Of a stretch of DNA of 64,000 nt, positions 11,385 through 21,378 are shown in pieces. The position numbers and the translations under genes were made by a program. Numbering within the stretch: the stretch's first letter is position 1; the number at the start of each line of letters is the position of its first letter. The notes under the pieces were generated by a model that had not been told where the DNA came from, ran no database searches, and worked only from the letters and a program-made list of their open reading frames with translations. The stretch lies in assembly GCA_023052935.1 (NCBI GenBank), contig CM041295.1, positions 107,386,711 through 107,450,710 of the forward strand. The letters run 5' to 3'. The stretch is from Piezodorus guildinii (lineage: Eukaryota > Arthropoda > Insecta > Hemiptera > Pentatomidae).

Positions 11385-12690
11385 TCTTTAAATAATTGAA
11401 CATATGTTCATAAATATGTTTTTACACAAATAATTAAAATAATTATTTACATCCCCCCCCCCTGCAGTCAGTTTCTCACTAGGATAAAGTGACAACTTGT
11501 TGGTGTCGAATAAATTTGATATAATTTTCCTTTTTCTACAATCAAGTTCGTATACTGGCGATGAGATCCTCTTCAAAATCTTGAATGGGCCCACTCTAAC
11601 TTTATGTAACTTTCTTCAATTCATTTTATTTCCGTTCTCTACATAGACATGTTCTCCTATTTTGAATTCGTGATCTCTTCTGTTTTTATCAATCCTGGTT
11701 TTATTCATCTCAAAGCTCTTTCTGGAATTCAATCGTGCTTCCTGTCTATCTCTGACTAAATCCCTTTTCTCGATTGAACTAAGGGGATAAATGGTTGATT
11801 GTTTTTCGCAGAGTAAATATTGCGACTCAAATTTGGTTGAACTATACCTTGTTATGTTGTATTCCGCGACACACTCCTCAGCAACTCTTGACCAGGCGCG
11901 TTTGTTTCCGGTATTAATTTTGCACCTTATCCTATTGACTAGGGGTTGATTCAACCTTTCATTTAGCCCATTGGATTGAGGACAATCTATGGAGGTGAAT
12001 ATCAATTTAATTTTTTTCCTATCCAAATAATTTTTCAGTTCTTCTTAATTCAATCCAGGATATTAGTTAGCAAGGATGATTTTTATTTCATTGTTTCAAG
12101 CAATTGGGTCAATAAGCTTTATAAAATCCTGAGCGCACTGACCTATTGTTGTAGAAATCCAAGCATATCTACAGAAATGATCAACCAAGATATGCATGTA
12201 TTTCTTGGAAGACCTGTTGCCTGCGAAGCCACCAACTGTATCAATGGACATGATCTCATAAGGTTCAAGATCTGGCCCTATCTGTGACATTTTGGGTAAA
12301 CATCTTGACCCACACCCCCCATGATTCATATTTGTTATGGGATGGCACAGAAACGAAACAGTTTCCAATCGTCCCTCATTTTTTTTTTTTAAAGATCTTT
12401 ATTTTCTACTCAAACGGCACAATTCTTACAGTATTGATTGATGAATGAGTCCAAGTTTTTAAAGCAGAAAATGGGCCTTATTTTCTCTTTCATTAGAGCT
12501 TCGCCAGTATAGCCATAATAATCATGTACGCGTTGAATAATATTCGTTCTAAAGTCAGTTCAAACAAATGTTCTAGTTCTAGCTCTTAATTTCTTGTATA
12601 TAATGTTACTATTTCGTAAAGTAATTGCAGCCGCATTCAGTTCTTTAAGGTTTCCATTCTGATCGCTTATTGCCTCATTAAATTCAATAA
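11385..12690 (-). pseudogene. Decayed retroviral-type integrase (Ty3/gypsy pol or Ginger-like)
   Basis: Minus-strand pieces line up as one integrase. At 12690-12385 a zinc-binding H2C2-type domain (VHDYYGYTGEALMKEK, then a C..C pair). At 12368-12096 the start of the catalytic core with SIDTVGGFAG and KKYMHILVDHFCRYAW (first Asp). At about 12095-11616 the second half with SIDCPQSNGLNERLNQ, where Glu of NER fits the third acidic residue, and a basic C-terminal part with FKIGEHVYVENGNK. At 11594-11388 GPFKILKRISSPVYELD, a GPY/F-like module. Stops and frameshifts lie between pieces, including three near 12040-12110. No reverse transcriptase or protease is seen next to it. It may come from a gypsy element or from an integrase-bearing DNA transposon. 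Confidence 0.75.
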
Positions 12691-12844
12691 TTGAGGATGA
12701 TTACCCAAAAATATTCACATTAATTTATGCAAAACTATATTGATATGGGTATTAATACATACGCATATATAACAACAGAATAACCTTTGCAAAGGTATAT
12801 AATACTTTAATGATTAATAGGTTTAATAATATTTTTTCTATTTA

Positions 12845-13265
12845 TGTTTTAATATATATAGCATTTCCAAGTCAATTGTAACCTTTTCCAAGTCAAATGT
12901 AACTTTTTCCATTTCAAATGTAACCATTCGGGTCTTGTGATAACATTTTTCAACTGTGTTTTTTATTGCTCGCACTTATTTTAATTAAATTTATTTTTTA
13001 TGTTTTACTGTTACAAGGATCTATAATTGTGTTTTCGGGTCTTATAATTACGTTTTTTGAGTTTAATTTTTTTATCGCTCCCGTACATTTTAACTCGAAT
13101 TTACTTTTAATGTTTTTTATTGATATATGGATTAATTAATGTGCTTTCGGGGGGCTATGATTACGTTTTTCCAGCTGTATTTGTTATCGCTCTCGCTTAT
13201 TTTAACTAAAATTTACTTTTTATGTTTTTTATTGTTACAAGGATCTATAATTGTGTTTTTGGGTC
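12845..13265. repeat. Left arm of a foldback with tandem repeats
   Basis: It begins with ATATATAGCATTTCCAAGTC and three 17-18-base repeats of the CAAATGTAACCTTTTCC type. Units of about 115-120 bases follow, in two alternating versions. One has TCGAATTTACTTTTAATG, the other CTAAAATTTACTTTTTATG, and both start near GATTACGTTTT. The array is broken at 13265 by the LTR element and resumes at 16133. The reverse complement of the whole arrangement is at 16690-18030. Confidence 0.75.
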
Positions 13266-13493
13266 AGTTAAGGTACAAAACCCTACATCCCTGAATCAGC
13301 ACTTTCCCCCTCCTTCTAGTATTGTATAAATATCCCTTCTAGAGATGTAACCATTCATTCTAGCCACTCTAGCCATTCAAGTAGATCTAGATAGTAGTTT
13401 AGTTCTTTGTAAATAGTAGTGTAGTGCTTGTAACAGTTTGTTTTTACCAATAAAGTTTTTTTTAAGTTCATCGAGCGGTTAAGTTCTTTATCT
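13266..13493 (+). repeat. 5' LTR of gag/env retroelement
   Basis: The 228-base LTR begins AGTTAAGG and ends TTTATCT. By eye it is identical to the 3' LTR at 15905-16132. It contains TATA-like GTATAAATA near 13324 and AATAAA near 13450. It is followed at once by a primer-binding site. The AGTTA start is typical of insect gypsy-type elements. Identical LTRs mean a very recent insertion. Confidence 0.93.
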
Positions 13494-13508
13494 GGCGCCC
13501 GAACAGGT
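13493..13508 (+). other. Primer-binding site, tRNA-Lys type
   Basis: TGGCGCCCGAACAGG directly abuts the 5' LTR. It is complementary to the 3' end of tRNA-Lys including CCA, and would prime minus-strand DNA synthesis. Confidence 0.9.
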
Positions 13509-13790
13509 ACCCTATCAGCCTCAGGTCAGTAAAGGTGACGAAATTTTCCTGAAGATCAAGAAAAATCGACGAAATATCCCAACAGATTTTGGATCTACTC
13601 AGTGAAGACAGCCTTGAACGGAAACTCAAGAAAGACCGACGAAATAGTCTTTTGATAACAGGTCTTGGAGTAAACCACCTGAAGTTTGTGTTTTTACACT
13701 TCAATAGGGTCAAGAAAAATTTGATAGAACTCCGCAGAACTGAGAAAAAACTTGAGGTACATATTAGTTTAAGATTTATTTTTTTTATGT

Positions 13791-15089
13791 ATGCCTAAGG
13801 ATAAGAAAAATATAGTTAGGTTAGATATAAGTGAAATTACAGACCAATTAAGTAACTTATTAATTAAGAATAAAAATACTGATTTAACAGACAATATGGC
13901 TACCATTTCATATTCTATGACAAAAGAGGATTACGATCATATCCCAACTTATGAAGGCAATCCTGAAGATTTAATCTTTTTTGTAAAATCTGTTAAAGCA
14001 GTATACGATACAGTCTGTAGTGAAAATAACTCTTTAAGATTACAAAATCATGCCCGACTCCTTAGTAAAGTAACATCAAGGTTAGTAGGTAATGCTAGGC
14101 ATTGTTTATTAACAAATACATTCATAAATGTTTCAGAACTTTTAGACCATTTACAAAAGAATTTTAAAGACTCTAGAACAGTTGAACAACTGAAATTAGA
14201 ATTATTAAATATTAAAGCAGGACCAAAAGAACACCCTATTTCATTTATCGATAGGATAGCACACATCAGAGCCTTAATATTCTCTAGAATCTCCCTAGAC
14301 GATGAAATTATAAATAAGGACACAGTTATGAAATTACAAGATCAGGAAATCAACTATCATATTAAAGCAAATTTACACCCACAGCTTTGTGATTTCCTAA
14401 ATCACTTGAGACTTTCAGATATAGACGATATTAGAAATGCTATTCAAAATGACTGTTCCTTTATTTTAGAAAGACTATACGGACATCATAATAATTTCAC
14501 GCCAAAAAATAACTTTAGATATAAAAATAATAAACATTTTAAACCAAACAATAATTTTAACTATAATCACAATTATAATCATAATTATAACCGAAATCCT
14601 TATCACAATTATCATAATCAAAATCCTCATAATAATTATAACCAAACTCCTTATTTTAATTCTAATCTTAATCCTAATTATAACTTTAATCCAAATCATA
14701 ATCCTAATTATAATTTTAATTCAAACCCTAATTTTAATTCTAATTTTTATTCAAACTCTAATTTTAATTCAAATCCTAACCCTGAGCCAACTCCCAATTA
14801 TAGTCAAAATCAAACTAGTAGAGACTCGGGTCAAAATAGGCGTTTCAATCAACAAAGCACGAATAATTTCACATGTTTTAACTGGGATCAACAGAGGCAG
14901 AAGACGCCTTTTCCCACGGGCCCTTTTAAACCCGACTCAGCAAATACAGTGTCTATGAGAACTGTAAGGTCAGATAACGCGCCTGTCCACCACGTAACTC
15001 AAGACGACGGTGAGATAAGCGACATAAGACAACAGCTTGGAGCATTAGCTCAACGGTTCGGATTTGGAAACACTGTGGCAAATCAGTAA
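13791..15089 (+). CDS. Gag-like protein of LTR retroelement
   Basis: An intact 432-codon frame sits 283 bases after the primer-binding site. Residues 1-40 are a basic and helical leader. About residues 45-230 look like a retroelement capsid, mostly helical with YEGNPEDLIFFVKSVKAVYD and KDSRTVEQLKLELLNIKAGP. About 235-350 is a low-complexity Asn/Tyr/Phe/Pro region built from repeats such as NPNYNFN, and the tail is basic and acidic by turns. There is no proper CCHC zinc knuckle (only a lone CFNW), as in errantivirus-type Gag. Gag would form the particle that packages the element RNA. The frame runs to its stop with no protease or reverse transcriptase after it. Confidence 0.82.
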   Translation: MPKDKKNIVRLDISEITDQLSNLLIKNKNTDLTDNMATISYSMTKEDYDHIPTYEGNPEDLIFFVKSVKAVYDTVCSENNSLRLQNHARLLSKVTSRLVGNARHCLLTNTFINVSELLDHLQKNFKDSRTVEQLKLELLNIKAGPKEHPISFIDRIAHIRALIFSRISLDDEIINKDTVMKLQDQEINYHIKANLHPQLCDFLNHLRLSDIDDIRNAIQNDCSFILERLYGHHNNFTPKNNFRYKNNKHFKPNNNFNYNHNYNHNYNRNPYHNYHNQNPHNNYNQTPYFNSNLNPNYNFNPNHNPNYNFNSNPNFNSNFYSNSNFNSNPNPEPTPNYSQNQTSRDSGQNRRFNQQSTNNFTCFNWDQQRQKTPFPTGPFKPDSANTVSMRTVRSDNAPVHHVTQDDGEISDIRQQLGALAQRFGFGNTVANQ

Positions 15090-15870
15090 AACTAGATGTT
15101 CAATTAAAAATAATATAATTCACTACTTTATATCAATTCCTTTGAAAACTAAAATGTATAGCACTATGTATCTTCTTCCAATTCCTGTATTACACAACAG
15201 CACATTTGTAACAACTTTAACACCTAATAAACTTGTATTATTAAATAAGAATAAAACCTTTACAGGTAACTGTACATATATTAACTCTTATTATTATTGT
15301 ATAAATGTTAAAGAAACCAACAATAATTGTACAAAAAATCTACTAACAAATAGCTTTAAAAATTGTATTACATCTAGTATTAAGGTCAATTCTTTTATTA
15401 GATATATTGATGATATAGATTATTACCTTAGTTTTAATATCAGCTATGTAACTTTAGAAGATAAGGCTTCCCATCCCATTTTTTTACCTTTAACTGCCTT
15501 AATTAAACTAAAACAAAATGAAACTTTGTTACAATGCCCTAGACCTAATACTGTAGTTATAGATTCAAAGATTATTAAATTAGAAAATACTATTAGTAAC
15601 CCTGTACTCTTAAACATGTCATTTGATGTACTTGAACTACCACCTAATCAATCTATTACCCTAGAAGAATTAGATTATATATCCTTTATAGAAACTGATT
15701 ATTACTTGTATATTCTTAGCTTTATTATTTTATATCTTTTCATGTATAATATCTATATTCTTATCCTTACTCATTGTAAATGTACCTCAAGGGCTCAACC
15801 ATTGGACAACAACATAGAACATGTCCAGCTACCTCAAATATATAATCCTTGGACTTTACCTAAAAATTAA
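15064..15870 (+). CDS. Env-like glycoprotein fragment of LTR retroelement
   Basis: The frame (+1 relative to Gag, overlapping its end by 26 bases) encodes up to 268 residues. The region from about residue 30 carries many N-glycosylation sequons (NST, NKT, NCT, NIS, NET, NMS, NQS) and paired Cys residues. A hydrophobic span of about 24 residues (YYLYILSFIILYLFMYN) lies near residue 212, followed by a short cytoplasmic tail. This is the layout of the membrane-proximal end of an insect errantivirus envelope protein. It is roughly half the usual length. The signal peptide, cleavage site and N-terminal subunit are not visible, so it is probably the C-terminal part left after a deletion that also removed pol. 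Similarity is by architecture only. Confidence 0.6.
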   Translation: METLWQISKTRCSIKNNIIHYFISIPLKTKMYSTMYLLPIPVLHNSTFVTTLTPNKLVLLNKNKTFTGNCTYINSYYYCINVKETNNNCTKNLLTNSFKNCITSSIKVNSFIRYIDDIDYYLSFNISYVTLEDKASHPIFLPLTALIKLKQNETLLQCPRPNTVVIDSKIIKLENTISNPVLLNMSFDVLELPPNQSITLEELDYISFIETDYYLYILSFIILYLFMYNIYILILTHCKCTSRAQPLDNNIEHVQLPQIYNPWTLPKN

Positions 15871-15884
15871 TGCTCTCCGGAGTT

Positions 15885-15904
15885 TCGCATCTTGAGAAGG
15901 GAGG
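15885..15904 (+). other. Polypurine tract
   Basis: GAGAAGGGAGG lies immediately before the 3' LTR and would prime plus-strand synthesis. Confidence 0.8.
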
Positions 15905-16132
15905 AGTTAAGGTACAAAACCCTACATCCCTGAATCAGCACTTTCCCCCTCCTTCTAGTATTGTATAAATATCCCTTCTAGAGATGTAACCATTCATTCT
16001 AGCCACTCTAGCCATTCAAGTAGATCTAGATAGTAGTTTAGTTCTTTGTAAATAGTAGTGTAGTGCTTGTAACAGTTTGTTTTTACCAATAAAGTTTTTT
16101 TTAAGTTCATCGAGCGGTTAAGTTCTTTATCT
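15905..16132 (+). repeat. 3' LTR of gag/env retroelement
   Basis: Base-for-base copy of the 5' LTR (228 bases). The flanks are GGGTC before the 5' LTR and GTCTT after the 3' LTR. They agree with an insertion into the repeat sequence GGGTCTTATGATTAC with a short duplication of GTC. Confidence 0.93.
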
Positions 16133-18030
16133 GTCTTATGATTACGTTTTCAGAGTTTTATTTTTTTAACGCTTCCGCACATTTTAACTCGAATTTACTT
16201 TTAATGTTTTTTATTGATATAGGGATTAATTAATGTGCTTTCGGGTAGTTATGATTACGCACCTTTTATCGCTCATGCGTATTTCAACTCGCATTTACTT
16301 TTAATATTTTTTTATTATTATAGAGGTTGATAATTGTATTTGTGATTCTTGTAATTATGTTTTGTAAGCTGTATTTGTTTATCGCTCGCTCGCATTTCAA
16401 CTTGCCTTTACTTTTAATCTTTTTATTGTTATAGGAATCTATACTTGCGTTTTCGGGGTTTATGAATAAACTTTTTTTTGGACTGATTATTCTATATAGC
16501 GTTTCAATTTAGTGTTGATATTATTCTATAATTTGATAGAGTGTTCTTTTTTTCTGTTTTTGTTTTAAGGGGGTTGATTACGTGTTTGAATTGAACTATA
16601 TTTTTTTATGCGCTCGGTAATTTCTACTTACCGTAGATATTATAAAATAAATGCAACTTGAAATCCGCACGAGTGGTGAAAAAAAGCTCATAAAAATTTT
16701 CATAACCCCTCGAAAACGCAAGTATAGATACCTATAACAATAAAAAGATTAAAAGTAAAGGCAAGTTGAAATGCGAGCGAGCGATAAACAAATACAGCTT
16801 ACAAAACGTAATCACAAGACTCAAAAATACAATCATCAACCTCTATAACAATAAAAAATATTAAAAGTAGATTCGAGTTGAAATACGCATCAGCGATAAA
16901 AAATACAGCTGGAAAAACTTAATCATAGCCCCCGAGAGCACATTAATTAATCCCTATATTAATAAAAAACATTAAAAATAAATTCGAGTTAAAATGTGCG
17001 GGAGCAATAAAAAAAAAAAAAAAAATTCAGAAAACGTAATTATAAGACCCAAAAACACAATTATAGATCCTTGTAACAATAAAAAACATAAAAAGTAAAT
17101 TTTAGTTAAAATAAGCTAGAGTGATAACAAATACAGCTGGAAAACGTAATCATAACCCCCGAAAGCACATTAATTAATCCCAATATCAATAAAAAACATT
17201 AAAAGTAAATTCGAGTTAAAATGTACGGGAGCGATAAAAAATTAAACTCAAAAAACGTAATTATAAGACCCGAAAACACAATTATAGATCTTTGTAACAA
17301 TAAAACACATAAAAAGTAAATTTTAGTTAAAATAAGTGCGAGCGATAAAAAACGCAGTTGAAAAATGTACCACAAGACCGGAAAACACAATTATAGATCC
17401 TTGTAACAATAAAACACATAAAAAGTAAATTTTAGTTAAAATAAGTGCGAGCGATAAAAAACACAGTTGAAAAATGTACCACAAGACCCGAAAACACAAT
17501 TATCAACTCCTATATCAATTAAAAACATTAAAAGTTAATGCGAGTTAACATACACGCGACCAATAAAAAAAATACAGGTCGAAAAACGTAATTATAATAT
17601 CCGAAAACACATTGTTTATTCCCAAAAACTACCCCTCCCTTCTAAAAACTCAAAATCAATAACTATCATAAAACTAAATAGACGATAATTAATTTTTTTA
17701 AATATTAGCTCGTAAAAAACCGAACTTGATATCAAATATCTAAAAAACAAAAAAAATTGCGATAGGTATATGCCAAAATTATTGAAAAAGTCATAATTTT
17801 AATTAAACTTATTATTTTTCAATAAACAAATAAATAAAACGGAATATTTAAGGCTAGAAGTGAAGAAAAAGGTTACAATGGCTTTGGAAAAGGTAACATT
17901 TGAAATAGAAAAGGTGACATTTGAAATGGAAAGGGTTACATTTGACTTGGAAAAAGTTACATTGAAATGGAAAAAGTTAAATTTGACTTGGAAAAGGTTA
18001 CAATTGTCTTGGAAATGCTATATAAGCTTT
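16133..18030. repeat. Rest of left arm, loop and right arm of tandem-repeat foldback
   Basis: 16133-16480 continues the left-arm units. After a pivot near 16490-16690 the same units run in reverse complement to about 17610, roughly eight copies of about 115 bases alternating between the two versions. 17620-17860 is non-repeated. 17870-18020 holds about eight 17-18-base repeats (GGAAAAGGTTACATTTGAAA type), and the structure ends GGAAATGCTATATAAG, the mirror of the left end at 12850. The open frames at 17860-18218 are translations of this repeat and not genes. Repeat-built inverted arms recall Drosophila Foldback elements. Confidence 0.75.
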
Positions 18031-18567
18031 ATTCTTTGTCAGAGAGTAAAAGATGTTTGTTGTGCTTGCCTAGAGGCTTGTTTTTTAAAATTGTTCAACT
18101 TCCTGAGGAATATGAAAAAGCTTCCTTGAAACTTTCTACAAAATGTTCTATTAAAAACGATATTACTGTCAGTGTAACTTCTTTTTGGTGTCTTTATATT
18201 TCTGGAGGGACCAATTAGCTCACAGTCAATTCATCAATTGACAGGTTTTGATCCAGGTGGGACATTTTATAGTGAGGAGTCTCTTTATGTTTTGAAACTA
18301 TTGCAGCACAATTATCTAACTGTATTAACAATTTACTTGATACATATTAATTTGGAAACAGAAAATTACTTCCCCCTCCCATGGAACAATATTTTGATAT
18401 TCCTGATTTAAGGAAAAATCAATAGTTAATAAGATGGTCAGGGCTAAGAAATTCAAAATCATCATGAGTTTGGGACAATCATAATTTAAATTAATATCAT
18501 CCTGTATAATATTTAAAAGGCAGACTATTGGGTGAGCTTATAAGTGTAAGTTTTTTTTCAACAAGTC
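18031..18567. other. AT-rich spacer, nothing recognised
   Basis: No supported feature apart from short open frames without motifs. Confidence 0.5.
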
Positions 18568-18580
18568 ATATCATTCTATT

Positions 18581-18852
18581 TTTTTTTCAGTGGCGCGATA
18601 GGATGTGCAGGCCTGGGGCTCGCGTTGTTATCTCCTGGGAGTTTACACTCGTGTTTCACGATGCAATTTATAGTGTAGGGTCATCACTCCCTACGCCTAA
18701 TTTCGTGAGTGGCCATCATTTGGCAGACGGGTCTCACATACCCGGGGGAGAGGCTGCGAGTGAATCCCCATTATATTACATCCTTATATTTGAACTCGCA
18801 ACCTGTAGCATGAGAGACTAGCGGGCTAGCCGCTCAGCCACGGGCTCCCTTT
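18581..18852 (-). mobile_element. tRNA-derived SINE, family A, copy 1 with TSD
   Basis: On the minus strand the head reads GGGAGCCCGTGGCTGAGCGG (A box) and GGTTGCGAGTTCAAAT (B box), then a body shared with 24990-25297 and an A-rich tail. A 13-base direct repeat, ATATCATTCTATT, at 18568-18580 and 18853-18865 fixes the borders. A whole tRNA cannot be folded from the head, so this is a retroposed SINE. Confidence 0.88.
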
Positions 18853-18865
18853 ATATCATTCTATT

Positions 18866-21252
18866 CCAGCTTACTTTAATCTATTTTAACTATGTATCAA
18901 AATATTTTGTAATATGAGTGGATACATATTACAATTTTGTTATGATGAACAGAACAACCAGTAATACATCTATGTAAGTCAAGCCCAAACTTAAACAAAA
19001 CTAATATCCAAAATAGTGATAATGTAATCAGCTGAACATATTCTGTAGGTTAGAGGTTTGGATCATTTTTAGAAGGGGTGATTGAAGTAATAAAGAAATT
19101 TTACACGTTTTGGAATGTCTAAAATTACGCTATTCATCCTTCTTCATTAAAATTGATCAAATGTAATCAGAAACCTTGAATCTGGACGCTCAGTATGGCA
19201 GTGACCCTGTAGAAATTAAAATACACAGAAATTATGGGGTTAGTGGGAGTTTGAAATTTAAGAGTGTCATGGGATATTCCACATGATGGGGATTGAGGAT
19301 AAAAAAGTGAAAAAAAAAAGTATGAGGAAGAATATAAAGCTTAGTTCTTATTCAGTGATTGATTCTTCTATGATCAAAATTTAATGGATTTAATTTATTT
19401 GAAACAAGGTAACAAAAACTCTATTTCTTAATTAATTAATGATTATTTTCATCATTATTATTATTTTTTTTACAAGAAACTTATTGCTATGTCATTTATA
19501 AAAATATTATAAAAATACTTATTTACAAAATAAAACTATATTTTTAAAATTATTAAAAAATAAAAATAAATACTGCTTTATTCTTTGTTTAGTTTTAAGA
19601 TGTACTTATACAATTACTATTTATAGTAGTTAAAGTCATAATAGTTAACAGAAGGTAAGTACTGCATTTTCGCTATCATGAAATGAATGGACAACAGGAA
19701 ACATAAGAGGAACAAATGCAATGTATACATTTGTTTTCTCAACTTAATAACTCAAAAATAATTTAGCTGATATAGAGCTAAACATAAAATATGCACAGTA
19801 TTAAGTAAAAGTTACATAATTATGAAATATATCCTTGTATTTATCTATGTATAACAAAGACACCTAATAATTATCAAATTATATAATAATAGAATAAATA
19901 AGCAATCGACTATCATTTAAGCATTAGTTGCTTCTCCTTTATACTAGTAGCAAACAAATATTAAAATTGTATATTACTTAAGGTTTTACCTAGTGATAAA
20001 TAATCACAAGTAATTGAGAAAGTTAATTTAAGACAAATTTGGTTTTGTCCATAATGCCTATAAAAGTAGGGAACAGTACTATACAATAAAGCTCAATGGA
20101 TCTTTCCAAAACTAATATCACATAATGATATTCAATGAATAACAATAACACTTTTATATTGAAAAACATAATAAATTGCTTTGAAAACGAATAAATAAAT
20201 AAAATTATATTATTTAAATTTTAGATTACAAAAAAAAAAAAAAAAAATACTAGATATGAATTCTACCATACTGATGTTAAGAAAATATGAATAAATTCAT
20301 TAAAAAATAAAAATAAAATAATATTCTATACAGGGCTATAACACTGAAATGATAAAAAATCACAGTTAATAACACAATAAATATTTAACACAGGGACTAA
20401 AGTTTAGTTAATTTTTAAACGGAAATACCATGAATAATATGTCAAATAGTTTAGAAAATCTTTCAAATTAATATCATCTTAAAGATCATCTATCGGATAC
20501 AGATATTGGATATTAATACAAACAAACATTTTAAAAATATTATAAGATTTTTTAAAAGGAAAAATCTTATAATTCACAGTAACTAATAAGCAATACATGT
20601 AATTTAAAACTGATGTAATTCAGTTAACATGTGTAATAGTTTTAGGCAATAAACACATCTTACAGTACTGTAATATAAATAATCTTTTAAAATATAATTA
20701 ATGCTTTTATGAGATCATTTTACAGAAAATATGATTAAACTATGCAAATCTAGATTTTCTAACAATTGGAGCTACATTACTATTTAACATTTGGTAATTG
20801 ACAATTTTTTCAAAATCAAAAAGAAAAGGTATAAAATCAATAGATAGTTGTGACAGCAAACTTCCCAAAACTCAGATGAATTCATATTTTTATTTAAAAA
20901 AAATAAAACACAGGAGTATTTGGATATTTTAAAATTCCCGAATTTGGGAGCTCATATTTAATTATTTTAAATTAATCATAAAACTAGTGTAAACTGTATT
21001 ATACATTTTAGACAGCCAGCTATTTATAATTATATAATACATATTAGAAATCTCACAATGTTTATTCTGAATAAACAAAATGTCAGATAAAAAAAAATTG
21101 CGTAAGTTATTACTTACACAAGAATAAATAAACAATCATAACTTAGCATTAAAATTAGTTCAGTACATCTAATCAGATTTAATAGTAACTCATAAAACAG
21201 CCACTACCCTTTAAAAATTAGTGTAGTGGCTTCAAAGGCTAAAATCTAAATA
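18866..21252. other. AT-rich DNA downstream of CLN3; 3' UTR inside its right end
   Basis: No gene is seen. The CLN3 3' UTR should occupy the right end. A minus-strand AATAAA lies at 21061-21066, about 190 bases after the stop, but such hexamers are frequent in this AT-rich DNA. Confidence 0.45.
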
Positions 21253-21378
21253 TTAATACTTTGGTAATTTACAGATAAAATTATGAACTGGTATGGCAAT
21301 GAAACCAGACAATGTTATTCCTATAGCATCCGAAAGAGAAGTGAATGCCATGGAAAACTCTTGCTTTTCAATAGGAAC
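21253..21378 (-). CDS. CLN3: CLN3 exon 10 (last coding exon)
   Basis: Acceptor TGTATTTTTCAG, then 41 codons and TAA. It encodes [20 protein letters not shown] and the final membrane segment. The final residues are CKLPKY, where the human protein ends CQLS. Confidence 0.93.
   Translation of the reverse strand, partial: VPIEKQEFSMAFTSLSDAIGITLSGFIAIPVHNFICKLPKY

Noticed and set aside
14475..14699. Minus-strand frame of 74 codons, Ile-rich
   Set aside because: Antisense shadow of the Asn-rich repeat in gag.
13266..16132. Element as a complete endogenous retrovirus
   Set aside because: No protease, reverse transcriptase or integrase sequence lies between gag and the env-like frame, and the envelope part is too short.
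16690..17610. CRISPR-like array of regular repeats
   Set aside because: Units of about 115 bases with no constant short repeat plus unique spacer, in a eukaryotic genome. They are tandem repeats mirrored by the left arm.
17860..18218. Lys/Glu-rich small proteins from two frames
   Set aside because: Translation of a 17-18-base tandem repeat in the foldback arm.
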